A stretch of DNA of 64,000 nucleotides, from NCBI GenBank assembly GCA_039636865.1, contig CP144172.1, positions 1,612,001 through 1,676,000 on the forward strand, read 5' to 3'. Below are positions 43,331 through 51,770 of the stretch, in pieces. How positions within the stretch are numbered: position 1 is the first letter of the stretch; the number at the start of each line of letters is the position of its first letter. Made by a program: the position numbers and the translations under genes. The notes beneath the pieces were generated by a model. It was not told where the DNA came from. It was given only the letters and a program-made list of their open reading frames with translations, and did no database searches. The DNA is from Dermatophilaceae bacterium Sec6.4 (GTDB lineage: Bacteria > Actinomycetota > Actinomycetes > Actinomycetales > Dermatophilaceae).

Positions 43331-44824
43331 ATGGATGACAACCCGGAGCGCACGTCGCTCGGCGTCGATCAGCGAGGTCTGGGCAGCAAAGCCGTTCGAG
43401 GAGCGGTATCCACGGTCTCGGGGCAGGCCATCCGAATGCTGTTGCAGATCGGCTCGGTTATCATCCTCGCCAGGTTACTGACCCCTCAAGATTATGGGCT
43501 CGTCGCGATGGTACTGGCTGTGATTGGCGTCGGTGAAATTCTTCGCGACTGCGGGTTGTCGCCAGCTGCGATTCAAGCTGAGCATCTATCTCGTAAAATG
43601 CAGTCCAACCTATTCTGGGTAAATTCAGCAATCGGTTTTGTATTGACGATCATTTGCGCGGCAAGCGCTCCTCTGATCGCGTACTTCTACGGTCGCTCAG
43701 CACTCGTCTTCATCACGTTGGCGTTTGCGCCTACTTTTCTACTGTCGGGCTTAGGCACTCAGTACCGAGCTGACCTGACTCGCCGTATGAAGTTCAAGAC
43801 CCTCGCCATCACGGACGTAGGCTCAGCCGCGCTGGCTCTACTGATCGGAATCGTAACAGCGGCTATGGGGGCGGGATACTGGGCTCTCGTCATGCAACAG
43901 GTGTCGGCGGGCGTAATATCACTAGTGATAACTGGGTATGCGGCAGGTTGGTGGCCGACGCGATACGATAAAGATGAGAATGTGATGCCCTTTATCCGAT
44001 TCGGCATCTCAGTTCTTTCGACGCAGGTCATCACTTATGCGACAGCTAATATCGACTCGGTGCTTATCGGCAGGCTTTACGGAGCGGTCTCGGCAGGTCT
44101 TTACAATCGTGGTGTCCAACTTGTGCGCATGCCTCTGAGGCAAGCCAGTGCACCGTTCGCTACCGTCGCCTTACCCGTGTTGGCGCGAGTGCGAAATGAC
44201 AGGCCACGCCTCCTGCGGACACTTGAATCAGCGCAGATCGCCGTAGGATATCCGGTGCTTCTCGTAGTGGGTGTTGTTGTTGCCACCAGTAAACAATCGG
44301 TAACGCTCGCCTTGGGATCTCAATGGGTTGGCGCGGCTCCTATCGTCGCTTTCATTGCGATTGGTGAGGCTGTTTCAGTTGTCGGCACTGTGTCTTATTG
44401 GGCCTTTTTAACGCTCGACATCACTGACGAATTACTGCGATACACCATCTACTCGTCGATAGTGCGGGCAGCAATGTTGGTGGTTGGGAGTTTCTTCGGA
44501 GTCGTGTGGGTGGCGGCAGCTTATGCGGCATCCCAGGTGCTCTTTCTGCCGTTTACCTTCTGGCGCATTCAGGTCGCGTCGGGCCTACGCACGCGGGGGC
44601 TATTGTTTAACGCCGCGCGAATATTCGCCGTAGCGTCAATCGGCAGTTTGGCGGCCGCCCTCGTGGTTCGCGCGACGCCGCTAAGCCAGATCGAGACTAT
44701 TCTCTTAGCTCTGCTCACACAGCTGGCGGTCACGATGGTCTTGATCTTCATCCCGCCTGTTCGCCGAGACCTCCAGCAGATGAGCGGACTCATGCGCATG
44801 CTTCGATCCAAGACAGGAACGTGA
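43331..44824 (+). CDS. Wzx-type polysaccharide flippase
   Basis: The 497-residue membrane protein starts near LGSKAVRGAVSTVSGQAIRMLLQIGSVIILARLLTPQDYGLVAMVL, the classic PST-family first helix with ARLLTPxDYG. It has about 12-14 hydrophobic segments. SAGLYNRGVQLVRMPLRQASAPFATVALPVLARV is the conserved central block. It should flip the locus C repeat unit. Codon use is visibly less GC-biased than in the flanking housekeeping genes (many third-position A/T), suggesting later acquisition. Its stop overlaps the GTG of the WbsX gene. Confidence 0.9.
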   Translation: MDDNPERTSLGVDQRGLGSKAVRGAVSTVSGQAIRMLLQIGSVIILARLLTPQDYGLVAMVLAVIGVGEILRDCGLSPAAIQAEHLSRKMQSNLFWVNSAIGFVLTIICAASAPLIAYFYGRSALVFITLAFAPTFLLSGLGTQYRADLTRRMKFKTLAITDVGSAALALLIGIVTAAMGAGYWALVMQQVSAGVISLVITGYAAGWWPTRYDKDENVMPFIRFGISVLSTQVITYATANIDSVLIGRLYGAVSAGLYNRGVQLVRMPLRQASAPFATVALPVLARVRNDRPRLLRTLESAQIAVGYPVLLVVGVVVATSKQSVTLALGSQWVGAAPIVAFIAIGEAVSVVGTVSYWAFLTLDITDELLRYTIYSSIVRAAMLVVGSFFGVVWVAAAYAASQVLFLPFTFWRIQVASGLRTRGLLFNAARIFAVASIGSLAAALVVRATPLSQIETILLALLTQLAVTMVLIFIPPVRRDLQQMSGLMRMLRSKTGT

Positions 44825-45936
44825 AGACGGTGACGCCTGACCCAGGCGCTGAGGTGGCAGCTTTTGCGTATTACCTACCGCAGTTTTACCCGCTTGAGCT
44901 GAACTCGACGTGGTGGGGCGAGGGCTTCACTGAGTGGAACTCAGTGTTGCGTGCTCATCGGGGCTGGCGTTCGCCGGAGAGCACTTTAACCGCCCCGTCT
45001 GAGCTTGGTTTCTATGACCTGCGAGCACCGCACACTCGAGAGCGTCAGGGTGAGCTCGCAGCGCTCGCTGGATTATCGGCGCTTTGTGTTTACCACTATT
45101 ACTCCGCCGGTTCACGCCTCTTGCCAGAGGTAGAAGACGCCATCATGGCAGACGGGAAGCCAGATTTCCCGTTCTTTTTCGGCTGGGCCAACCATGACTG
45201 GACGCTTGCTTGGAAGGGCCGCCCGCAAGACGTCATCGTCAAGCAGGAATATGACGAACATCTCAACGATGACCACATCACGCGCATCGTCGATTCGTTC
45301 GCTGACTCCCGCTACTTCATGGTGAATGGTCGACACGTTGTACTCGTGTACAACCCCCTTCAGGTGCCGGAGTATCTTGCTGTCTTCAGGAAGTGGCGGC
45401 AGTTCGCAGCATCCCGAGGCTACGGTTTGTATCTTGTTGGAGCCGCTGCTCGCTTAGGCGTGCCTGCTGCGGAAGCAGCTGGGTTGGATTGCTGGGTGCA
45501 AGGCACGGGTGAGACGTTCGCCGTGCCATCGAGAGTCGCCCAGGCCCGTGCCTCCCTGCGCACCCCAGCACGAGCGCTACGTCATTACCGGCACCGAGAT
45601 CGGTTTTTTCCGTACTCGGAACTCCTAGACAAACTAAACAAAGATTATTTCCGATATCCCGAGGGCACCATCCCGCTCGTCATCAGCGGATGGAACAACA
45701 CGGGCCGGCGCACTCGCCGCGCGTCCTACACTGACGTGACCCCGGGCGGTCTGAGCGAAGCTATCCGCCGCGCGGTGGCTGTCGCGCCCCCGCAGGGTGA
45801 AGGCGACGGTGCTCGGCGCCTGGTGGCCATTAACGCTTGGAATGAGTGGGGCGAGGGAATGACGCTCGAGCCCTCCGTCCAATGGGGTCGCCAGATGATC
45901 GAGGCCTGTGCGCGTTCACTTGGGCATGTCACTTGA
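44821..45936 (+). CDS. WbsX-like (GH99-like domain) polysaccharide protein
   Basis: The 371-residue protein contains AFAYYLPQFYPLELNSTWWGEGFTEWNSV near its N-terminus. It continues CVYHYYSAGSRLLPEVEDAI, FPFFFGWANHDWT, YFMVNGRHVVLVYNP and ends NAWNEWGEGMTLEPSVQWGR. These blocks define the WbsX / glycosyltransferase-associated GH99-like family of O-antigen and capsule loci. Role uncertain: a glycosyltransferase or glycosidase acting on the repeat unit. GTG start coupled to the flippase stop (GTGA). Moderately lower GC, like its neighbours. Confidence 0.88.
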   Translation: MKTVTPDPGAEVAAFAYYLPQFYPLELNSTWWGEGFTEWNSVLRAHRGWRSPESTLTAPSELGFYDLRAPHTRERQGELAALAGLSALCVYHYYSAGSRLLPEVEDAIMADGKPDFPFFFGWANHDWTLAWKGRPQDVIVKQEYDEHLNDDHITRIVDSFADSRYFMVNGRHVVLVYNPLQVPEYLAVFRKWRQFAASRGYGLYLVGAAARLGVPAAEAAGLDCWVQGTGETFAVPSRVAQARASLRTPARALRHYRHRDRFFPYSELLDKLNKDYFRYPEGTIPLVISGWNNTGRRTRRASYTDVTPGGLSEAIRRAVAVAPPQGEGDGARRLVAINAWNEWGEGMTLEPSVQWGRQMIEACARSLGHVT

Positions 45937-46083
45937 GTAAAAACGTTATCACTGTCATAAAAAGCTCGTGTCTATTCTGATGACTCACCGAAGGGAATCG
46001 GGTGTACCCAGCCTCGCAAGCGATCGTGGCGTATCAGCGTCCGATCAACTGGTCAGTGGTTCCACTGGTGGTCTCGTCTAAGT

Positions 46084-46971
46084 ATGTTGCGGCTCGGCAA
46101 TAGTCCGAAACTTCGGAAGGCTCAACTAGCAAAGGTGAAACCTCACGTGTCTAAGATCAAGTCAGAGAAGACGTCCAACAGGCGCCGAATACCGACGCGG
46201 AGCCAAGTCGATCGAAAGGTATCAAACGCGGTTTCGCGGGTTTTACCTGCAGCTTATGCTTCAGTAACCGGCGTAACTGATCAGTGCACAGTTCTTACCT
46301 TCGACGACGGTCCCACTCCCGGTGTCACGGAGAAACTTCTGGAAGTGCTCGATGAATTTAGCGTCACGGCGTCATTCTTCATGTTAACCGGGCGAGCGAT
46401 TCGCAGCCCAGCGATGGTAACCTCCGTCGTTTCCTCCGGGCACCACATCGCGCTGCACGGGCCTGACCACCGCTACAATCCTGGCTTCGGCTTCCGGGAC
46501 TCCCTTAAGCGCCTTGAGGCTGCAAAGGCACAACTAGAGGATCTGAGTCAGACGGCCATTGAATACTATCGGCCACCTTATGGCGCGCAGTCCCCATCTA
46601 ATCTTCGTGCGGTAGCCCATCTTGGAATGCGCTCGGTACTGTGGGGTCCAAGCTTCATGGATTGGGTTGATGTGCCAAATGAGGAGCGCTTGGCATCGAG
46701 CGCTAGTCGAGCACCTCGTGGTCAAGGCGACATCGTGCTTGCTCATGATGGATTCGCATGCGAGGCCGATGGCGTTGATGATGGCCCCGAGCCTGATGTT
46801 GACCGGCCGGCCCTCTTAGGCGATTTCCTTGCGCGATGTGTCGCTGATGACCGTCAAGCGATGTCCTTGCGAGATGCGCTGGATACCGGCCACAAACTCA
46901 TACTTACACCTAGATTAACCACCATCGGTCGAGTTTGGGGGATGTCTAAGGTGCCCATCAAAAGTGTGTGA
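46084..46971 (+). CDS. NodB-type polysaccharide deacetylase
   Basis: The 295-residue protein has all main NodB motifs: TFDDGPTPG (72-80), HGPDH (125-129, the two metal His) and YYRPPYGAQS (161-170), then IVLAHDG. A basic N-terminal stretch (KVKPHVSKIKSEKTSNRRRIPTRS) precedes the domain and no clear signal peptide is present. Likely removes N-acetyl groups from an amino sugar of the locus C polymer or its precursor. It stands alone, with 147 bp before and 156 bp after, so it probably has its own promoter. Low-GC codon use. Confidence 0.88.
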   Translation: MLRLGNSPKLRKAQLAKVKPHVSKIKSEKTSNRRRIPTRSQVDRKVSNAVSRVLPAAYASVTGVTDQCTVLTFDDGPTPGVTEKLLEVLDEFSVTASFFMLTGRAIRSPAMVTSVVSSGHHIALHGPDHRYNPGFGFRDSLKRLEAAKAQLEDLSQTAIEYYRPPYGAQSPSNLRAVAHLGMRSVLWGPSFMDWVDVPNEERLASSASRAPRGQGDIVLAHDGFACEADGVDDGPEPDVDRPALLGDFLARCVADDRQAMSLRDALDTGHKLILTPRLTTIGRVWGMSKVPIKSV

Positions 46972-47127
46972 CCTGGACTCCCGCAGAGACTCCACCAGTA
47001 GCCGGGAACTGCTTCGTGCGACCGCGAGCGCCACATTAATTATGAAGTCTGGAGGGCGAGCACACTGTCTACAATCTGGCAATATTTGGTGATCGTGTGT
47101 CTGCTGGCTGGCGCCATTTAGCGAGGG

Positions 47128-47697
47128 GTGGTGAGTAGTTCCGTGAAAACAATTTCCGTGGAGATTAACTACGTGGTGTTCATGTGTGATGGCAACCTTG
47201 CAAGATCCCCGTCAGCTGAGTTTATCTCGCGTCATCGTGCGGGGGAGGGGTCGCCTTGGTCATTCACCAGCTGCGGAGCCCGGGCTGTGCGTAGTGACCG
47301 GGTGATGACTGACGTCGCAAACGCGTTGGGCGAACTGGGCGTACCGTCCGCTGGGTTCCACTCGCGACAGGCGACGACGTCGATCCTGCGTGAGGCGACG
47401 TTGATCCTGACGGCGGACGCCCGTCAGAACGCTTGGATCGTCGAGGAGACACCGGGGTTGTTCCGCCGCACCTACCTCATCCGGCAGGCAGCCCGGCTCC
47501 TCAGTGATCTCCCTGGTGGTGCTGACCCGGTCGCTTTTCTCGAACGAGTGAAGGATCGACCCCGCCCTGACGACGACATAGATGACCCTTACCGGAAAGG
47601 CCCGGAGGCCGCGCGGCGGGCCGTGCGCGAGATCGACGAGGCACTCGCCATCATCCTGCCGGCAATCGGAGCTACAGGTTCCGCGCACTCGGGATAG
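47128..47697 (+). CDS. Low-molecular-weight protein tyrosine phosphatase (Wzb-like)
   Basis: The 189-residue phosphatase has the P-loop Cys-x5-Arg-Ser as CDGNLARSPSA (Cys20, Arg26). The general acid is probably in DDDIDDPYRKG near residues 147-157. The usual second Cys of CxGNxCRS is replaced by Ala, which does not prevent activity. It starts GTG at 47128, with other GTG codons just after. Placed at the end of locus C, it is the natural partner that dephosphorylates the BY-kinase at 28933, allowing polymerisation cycles. It is about 40 residues longer than typical Wzb. Confidence 0.85.
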   Translation: MVSSSVKTISVEINYVVFMCDGNLARSPSAEFISRHRAGEGSPWSFTSCGARAVRSDRVMTDVANALGELGVPSAGFHSRQATTSILREATLILTADARQNAWIVEETPGLFRRTYLIRQAARLLSDLPGGADPVAFLERVKDRPRPDDDIDDPYRKGPEAARRAVREIDEALAIILPAIGATGSAHSG

Positions 47698-47753
47698 CGC
47701 TCGAAGCTCGGACACCTCGTCCCGATGTCAGCGCGGTCACGCACAATGGCGGC

Positions 47754-48944
47754 GTGAAAGCGTTGCTCCTGGAAAATATTCACCCCTTTGCTGTATCGAT
47801 GCTGCAGGAATCGGGGATCGAGGTCGAGACCCGATCCGGCGCCCTCGACGAAGATGAGCTGATCACGGCGTTGGAGGGCGTCGACCTGCTGGGCGTGCGC
47901 TCCAAGACCGAGGTCACCGAGCGCGTCTTGCGGTCCGCGCCGCACCTACAGGCCGTAGGCGCGTTCTGCATCGGTACCAACCAGGTCGCCCTGCAGGTGG
48001 CTGCCGAGCGTGGGGTGGTGGTGTTCAACGCGCCGTTCTCCAACACCCGCAGTGTTGTCGAATTGGTTATCGGCGAGATCATCGCGATGGCCCGGCGGTT
48101 GACCGAGAAGGACACCGACCTGCACGCCGGCGTCTGGAACAAGGACGCCACCGGATCCCACGAGATCCGAGGCCGCGCGATCGGCATCGTCGGCTACGGC
48201 AACATCGGAAGCCAGCTGTCCGTAGTGGCTGAGATGCTCGGCCTGCGGGTGTTCTTCTACGACACCGAAGACAAGCTTGCGCTCGGCAACGCGCACCGTT
48301 GCGAATCGTTGGACGAGCTTCTCGACGTTGCAGAGGTCGTCACGTTGCACGTGGACGGTCGATCCGGCAACGCCGGATTCTTCGGTGCCGAACAGTTCGA
48401 ACGGATGCGCCCGCGCGCCCTGTTCCTCAACCTCTCGCGCGGGTTCGTCGTCGACTACGAGGCCCTACGTGAGCGGCTGATGAGCGGTCACATCGCCGGT
48501 GCGGCCGTCGACGTGTTTCCCAAAGAACCCAAAGTCAAGGGCGAGCCGTTCGTCTCTCCGCTGCAGGGCATCCCCAACGTCATCCTTACTCCGCACGTTG
48601 GCGGCTCCACCCAGGAGGCCCAGGAAGATATCGGCCGGTTCGTTGCGACGAAGCTGCGCGATTTCGTCCAGCTCGGCACCACCACGCTGAACGTCAACCT
48701 GCCCGCGCTGACCCCGGCACCAGCCTCGGGCGGACGCCGCGTCACCCACCTCCACGTCAACATTCCCGGCGTGCTCGCCAAGGTGAACAGCGTCCTGGCT
48801 ACCCACGGGGTCAACATTGAGGGCCAGACCCTCGCGACGTCCGGCGACAACGGATACGTGGTCACCGATGTGAAAGACATCCCCGACGCTGCAGTACGCG
48901 AGTTGACCGACCTCCCCGAGACCATCCGGCTGCGGGTCCTTTGA
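47754..48944 (+). CDS. serA: D-3-phosphoglycerate dehydrogenase
   Basis: The 396-residue enzyme of serine biosynthesis oxidises 3-phosphoglycerate to 3-phosphohydroxypyruvate. The NAD-binding motif GYGNIG lies at 147-152, with catalytic Arg229 (NLSRG), Glu258 (FPKEP) and His281 (TPHVGGS). A C-terminal ACT domain (HVNIPGVLAKVNSVLATHGVNIEGQTL) starts at about residue 328 and would bind serine for feedback control. It has the short E. coli-like form, lacking the long intervening ASB domain of mycobacterial SerA. It starts with GTG and is followed by a strong terminator at 48964. Confidence 0.93.
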   Translation: MKALLLENIHPFAVSMLQESGIEVETRSGALDEDELITALEGVDLLGVRSKTEVTERVLRSAPHLQAVGAFCIGTNQVALQVAAERGVVVFNAPFSNTRSVVELVIGEIIAMARRLTEKDTDLHAGVWNKDATGSHEIRGRAIGIVGYGNIGSQLSVVAEMLGLRVFFYDTEDKLALGNAHRCESLDELLDVAEVVTLHVDGRSGNAGFFGAEQFERMRPRALFLNLSRGFVVDYEALRERLMSGHIAGAAVDVFPKEPKVKGEPFVSPLQGIPNVILTPHVGGSTQEAQEDIGRFVATKLRDFVQLGTTTLNVNLPALTPAPASGGRRVTHLHVNIPGVLAKVNSVLATHGVNIEGQTLATSGDNGYVVTDVKDIPDAAVRELTDLPETIRLRVL

Positions 48945-48963
48945 CAAACCCGCACACGGCAAC

Positions 48964-48998
48964 GGCGGTCAGCACCCTGGGACCGGGTGCTGACCGCC
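48964..48998. terminator. Bidirectional terminator after serA
   Basis: A perfect 14-base stem, GGCGGTCAGCACCC (48964-48977) with GGGTGCTGACCGCC (48985-48998) and a 7-base loop, lies 19 bp after the serA stop and just before the stop of the convergent CBM relic. The T-run is weak (GCTTCATTCC). Confidence 0.85.
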
Positions 48999-49017
48999 GC
49001 TTCATTCCGGTTGTGTG

Positions 49018-49488
49018 TCAGTAGACGTCGAAGGCGTCCAGCTCGGTGTAGAACGTGAGCTTGGTGAAGGTGATCGTGCTGGTGCCTGCGGGTAGGCGCA
49101 CCGGGTAGTAGCGGGTTGACCAGTTGTCCCAGGTGGTGTTGGGGAACACCACGTCGGCGCGTTGGCGTCCGTTGACGCTGACCGTGTCGGTCGAGGACAC
49201 CGCATACCCGCTGTTGTCCAGCGAGCCGTTGCCGTAGCGGATGCCGATCAGTGCCTGGCCGGCGTGCGCGCGGGTAACGGTGATCGTGACGAAACTGTCG
49301 GGGTGGTCCAAGCCGCCCACTTTCGCCCCACCGGACGCGCTGGGGTCTTGAACGACCCTCGCGTCGGTGATGGCGCCGGCCTCGGCGTCATACCGCGTGG
49401 GGGTGATCCCCGCCGGCGGTTGCGTCGGGGTGGTGTCGGGCAGCTTGTAGGTGCGGTAAACATCCACGGCGTCGATCTCTGCGTATTA
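49018..49488 (-). pseudogene. Remnant of a secreted multi-CBM protein, cut by an IS relic
   Basis: A minus-strand frame carries one whole carbohydrate-binding module (CBM35/CBM6-like). It starts at RYDAEAGAITDARVV and runs through VTITVTRAHAGQALIGIRYGNG and WSTRYYPVRLPAGTSTITFTKL to LDAFDVY. It is preceded by the tail of a second copy (YAEIDAVDVY) and a Thr/Pro linker. Upstream of that tail the frame meets a TAA at the edge of an ISL3 transposase remnant. No signal peptide or catalytic domain remains, so this is a C-terminal fragment of a former exported glycan-active enzyme. Confidence 0.78.
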
Positions 49489-49775
49489 GCTTCGCCCGCG
49501 GTTCCGCCGCGGTCGTCGTGTCTTGGCGCCACACGTGCCCACCCCGGTGCAGCGGCACTGGCAGGCCCCAACCTCCAGGGCCATCGGTCCCCCCACCGGT
49601 CGTACGCAAGCCGCCGGGTCGAGGTGGTCGAGGGCCACGCCCTGAAACCCACACCCGTGGCACACCAGTCATTCAACTCAACTTCTCGGCACGCGAACAC
49701 AGTCCGCCCGGGTTCCAGGCGTTATCTGAGCACCTCCACCCCAGCTCATCAAGTCCGGCGAGCGTGTTCAGATGA
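49486..49775 (-). pseudogene. ISL3-family transposase N-terminal relic
   Basis: Pieces of an actinobacterial ISL3 transposase are readable on the minus strand across frames. LNTLAGLDELG comes first, then EVLR-stop-RLEPGRTVFACREVELNDWCHGCGFQG with the zinc-finger cysteines, and in another frame RGGHVWRQDTTTAAEPRAKL. The catalytic part is gone, and the remnant joins the CBM fragment at about 49488. At least two frameshifts and one stop are present. It is thus the mobile element debris that truncated the CBM gene. Confidence 0.75.
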
Positions 49776-50008
49776 AGGTGCGAATAGGGAGCGTCGGGCC
49801 TGTCGAGGCTTTCTGGATGGCTGGCGCAGGAATCTCCATATCTGGGATAAATCGACATGTGCCCACCGACCGAAGCCCCAGCTCGATTTACACCCTCGAT
49901 TGTAAAGCCCCGCTTCGAGAGTCGAGTCGGTCCTGCACCTGTACCTTTACACGAGAATTTAGTTGTGGTGTTATCGTAAGCTGGCGAAACATGAGGGTCT
50001 CGATACAA

Positions 50009-50055
50009 CGAATAGGTCCTTTCACCACCGTTCAGCTGGTGAAAGAACCTATTCG
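50009..50055 (-). terminator. Terminator downstream of the glycine-rich protein gene
   Basis: Arms CGAATAGGT-C-CTTTCACCA (50009-50027) and TGGTGAAAG-A-ACCTATTCG (50037-50055) pair over 18 bp with one mismatch around a 9-base loop. It lies about 95 bp beyond the stop (50149) of the minus-strand gene. Confidence 0.8.
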
Positions 50056-50148
50056 TCGTTTTACGTGGAAGTTCCGATTTACTCAGGGATCAGCACCAAA
50101 AATTCTGCGTAAGCGCATACCCCTGCAGGTTTCGGGTCTTGCGAGGTC

Positions 50149-51147
50149 TTACTTGCAGTACGACACGGTGACGTACCCGTCGGTCCCGGCGCCACCCTTC
50201 GTTCCGGTGGGGCCGCCAGTGCCGAACGTTGATCCTGATGCGAAGGACGTGCTTGACTGACCGCCACCACCCGCACGTGAGTACTGGTTTTCGGCGTCTT
50301 TGCCGCCGACTGTCTCGAACGTCTCGGTGGGTAACCCGCCAGCACCACCCTGTTTGTCGCCGCCGCCGCCGCCACCACCGCCAAAGGTTCCGGTGGTCAA
50401 CTGGGACTTTGGGCCGTCCCGCCCGTCCGTACCATTGCCGGACTGATTGGTGTTGCCGGTTTGTCCACCGCCGTAACCAGAATCACTGGGCCCGGCGGGG
50501 TCTGCGGTCCCACCGTTCGCGCCAACGCTGGTGTTGTCACCACCGCCACCGCCACCGGTGCTGCCACCACCAGATCCACCGCCGCCACCACCAGCGACCA
50601 GCGTCCCCGTCTGAGAGCCAGTGATCGTTAGCTTGGTGCTTCCGCCGCCACCGCCGCCACCATCAGTACTTTTGGTTTTGTTGGTATCTGCTCCCACTGC
50701 TCCAGACCCACCTTTAGTGAACCCGTTCCCGCCGGATCCCCCGGCGCCATTCAACGTGCCTTTTCCCCCGCCGCGCCCGTAAACCGGGACCAACGTCAGA
50801 GCGCTAGTGGTGATCGGACCTGCCAAGGTCAATGTCACCTGTCCGCCCGCGCCCCCAGCGGCACCGTTACCGGTGTCGTTTCCGCTATCGGCTCCAGACG
50901 CGCCGCCACTGGCGCCGTACACGTTGATCACGACGGTGGTCGCACCCACCGGAATTTGGTCGATCGCATCGTTAGGTTTGTACTTTTTCGTAAACGTCTT
51001 ACAGACGCTGGCCGAAGCTGTCGCTAGGACGCCACCGACCGCGATCACGGGCACTGACCACGCGACGCCGGTCGCGACGGTGCGTCGAGTAACGCCGAGC
51101 GCATTTGACTCGTGATTTGGCTCACGGTCTGTTCCTGGTGTAGTCAC
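50149..51147 (-). CDS. Tat-exported glycine-rich domain protein (larger paralogue)
   Basis: The protein is about 332 residues from GTG 51147. The N-terminus has a twin-arginine export signal, VTRRTVATGVAWSVPVIAVGG, followed by LATASAS and Cys. The exported part starts with a beta-sandwich-like glycine-rich domain (DQIPVGATTVVINVYGASGGASG, the vPagvtsvtV.vwGAgGG pattern). It continues with long Gly/Ser/Thr runs (several stretches of 5-8 glycines). It ends DGYVTVSYCK. The exported chain has only two cysteines, one at each end. No LPxTG sorting signal is present. Probably a surface or matrix protein. A paralogue lies at 54836. Confidence 0.8.
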   Translation of the reverse strand: MTTPGTDREPNHESNALGVTRRTVATGVAWSVPVIAVGGVLATASASVCKTFTKKYKPNDAIDQIPVGATTVVINVYGASGGASGADSGNDTGNGAAGGAGGQVTLTLAGPITTSALTLVPVYGRGGGKGTLNGAGGSGGNGFTKGGSGAVGADTNKTKSTDGGGGGGGSTKLTITGSQTGTLVAGGGGGGSGGGSTGGGGGGDNTSVGANGGTADPAGPSDSGYGGGQTGNTNQSGNGTDGRDGPKSQLTTGTFGGGGGGGGDKQGGAGGLPTETFETVGGKDAENQYSRAGGGGQSSTSFASGSTFGTGGPTGTKGGAGTDGYVTVSYCK

Positions 51148-51317
51148 GAGCCGAAGAGTACACGAAGAAACCGGCGTAGCTAATGGTTCAACCATACGGT
51201 TGGCCGCTGGCGTTTGCGGGGCGATCAGGGCAGCTGGGCGCTGAGATCGAGGTGCATGCCTGCGGGTTGTGGGTTGTCAGGGATCGCCATCGTCGTGCAG
51301 CTCCTGGCGTGCGGTGA

Positions 51318-51351
51318 CCAGTCCCTCGCGGGAGCTGACGCGAGGGACTGG
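51318..51351. other. Long perfect stem-loop in an otherwise empty stretch
   Basis: CCAGTCCCTCGCG (51318-51330) pairs with CGCGAGGGACTGG (51339-51351) around an 8-base loop. No T-run follows on either strand. The surrounding 51148-51450 segment has no gene I can support. It may be a terminator-like structure or an element end. Confidence 0.55.
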
Positions 51352-51449
51352 TGTGCGTCACTTCAGAAGCACCCTCGATTTGTGAGTTCAGGGTGTGGCG
51401 AAGTTTCCTAGGTGCAGCGGCTCGATATCCCTCAATACGCTCAGATGCC

Positions 51450-51580
51450 GCTGGACCAGCTCTTGCAGTCCCGCGGACCTGGCCAGTGCCAGGCCCGCGG
51501 GACTGCACGCCGCACAACACAAAACTCGGATCATCGAATATTGCTGAGGTCGTGGGCGACGTGCGGTGGTCGTGCATCTA
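51450..51580 (-). pseudogene. IS1380-family transposase N-terminal relic
   Basis: On the minus strand one frame reads SPTTSAIFDDPSFVLC and the next reads CAACSPAGLALARSAGLQELVQRHLSV. Together they match the start of actinobacterial IS1380 transposases (SAVFDDPNLVSCAGLVPVLALAE.AGL..LV..H). A frameshift lies between them and the rest of the transposase is missing. The coding run includes a strong palindrome (51465-51506: a 12-bp outer arm plus a 6-bp inner arm). Confidence 0.68.
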
Positions 51581-51770
51581 CGAGAGTGCCTTCGTGATGG
51601 TGAAATCGGGGCTTTAAAACGTCCGATTTCGCAGCACGTCGAATTGATACGCGCTCGCGCCACCCAACCAAACGGTGGATCGAGGCTTAGCGCGGTGGCG
51701 ATTTGGTTGCAGCCTGCGAGGCATCTGGTCGGATCGTGTCGATGACCTCAACGCTTCTGCTCCGCTGGTG

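Noticed and set aside
50229..50624. His/Arg-rich plus-strand frame opposite the glycine-rich gene
   Set aside because: It is the complement of Gly/Ser codons; composition alone explains it.
50300..50900. Repetitive GCC/ACC runs that might suggest a CRISPR or satellite array
   Set aside because: They are glycine and serine codons in an exported protein with no fixed repeat-spacer unit.
51465..51506. Strong palindrome read as a terminator
   Set aside because: It lies within the IS1380 transposase relic and encodes part of its AGLALARSAGL sequence; no gene ends just before it and no T-run follows.
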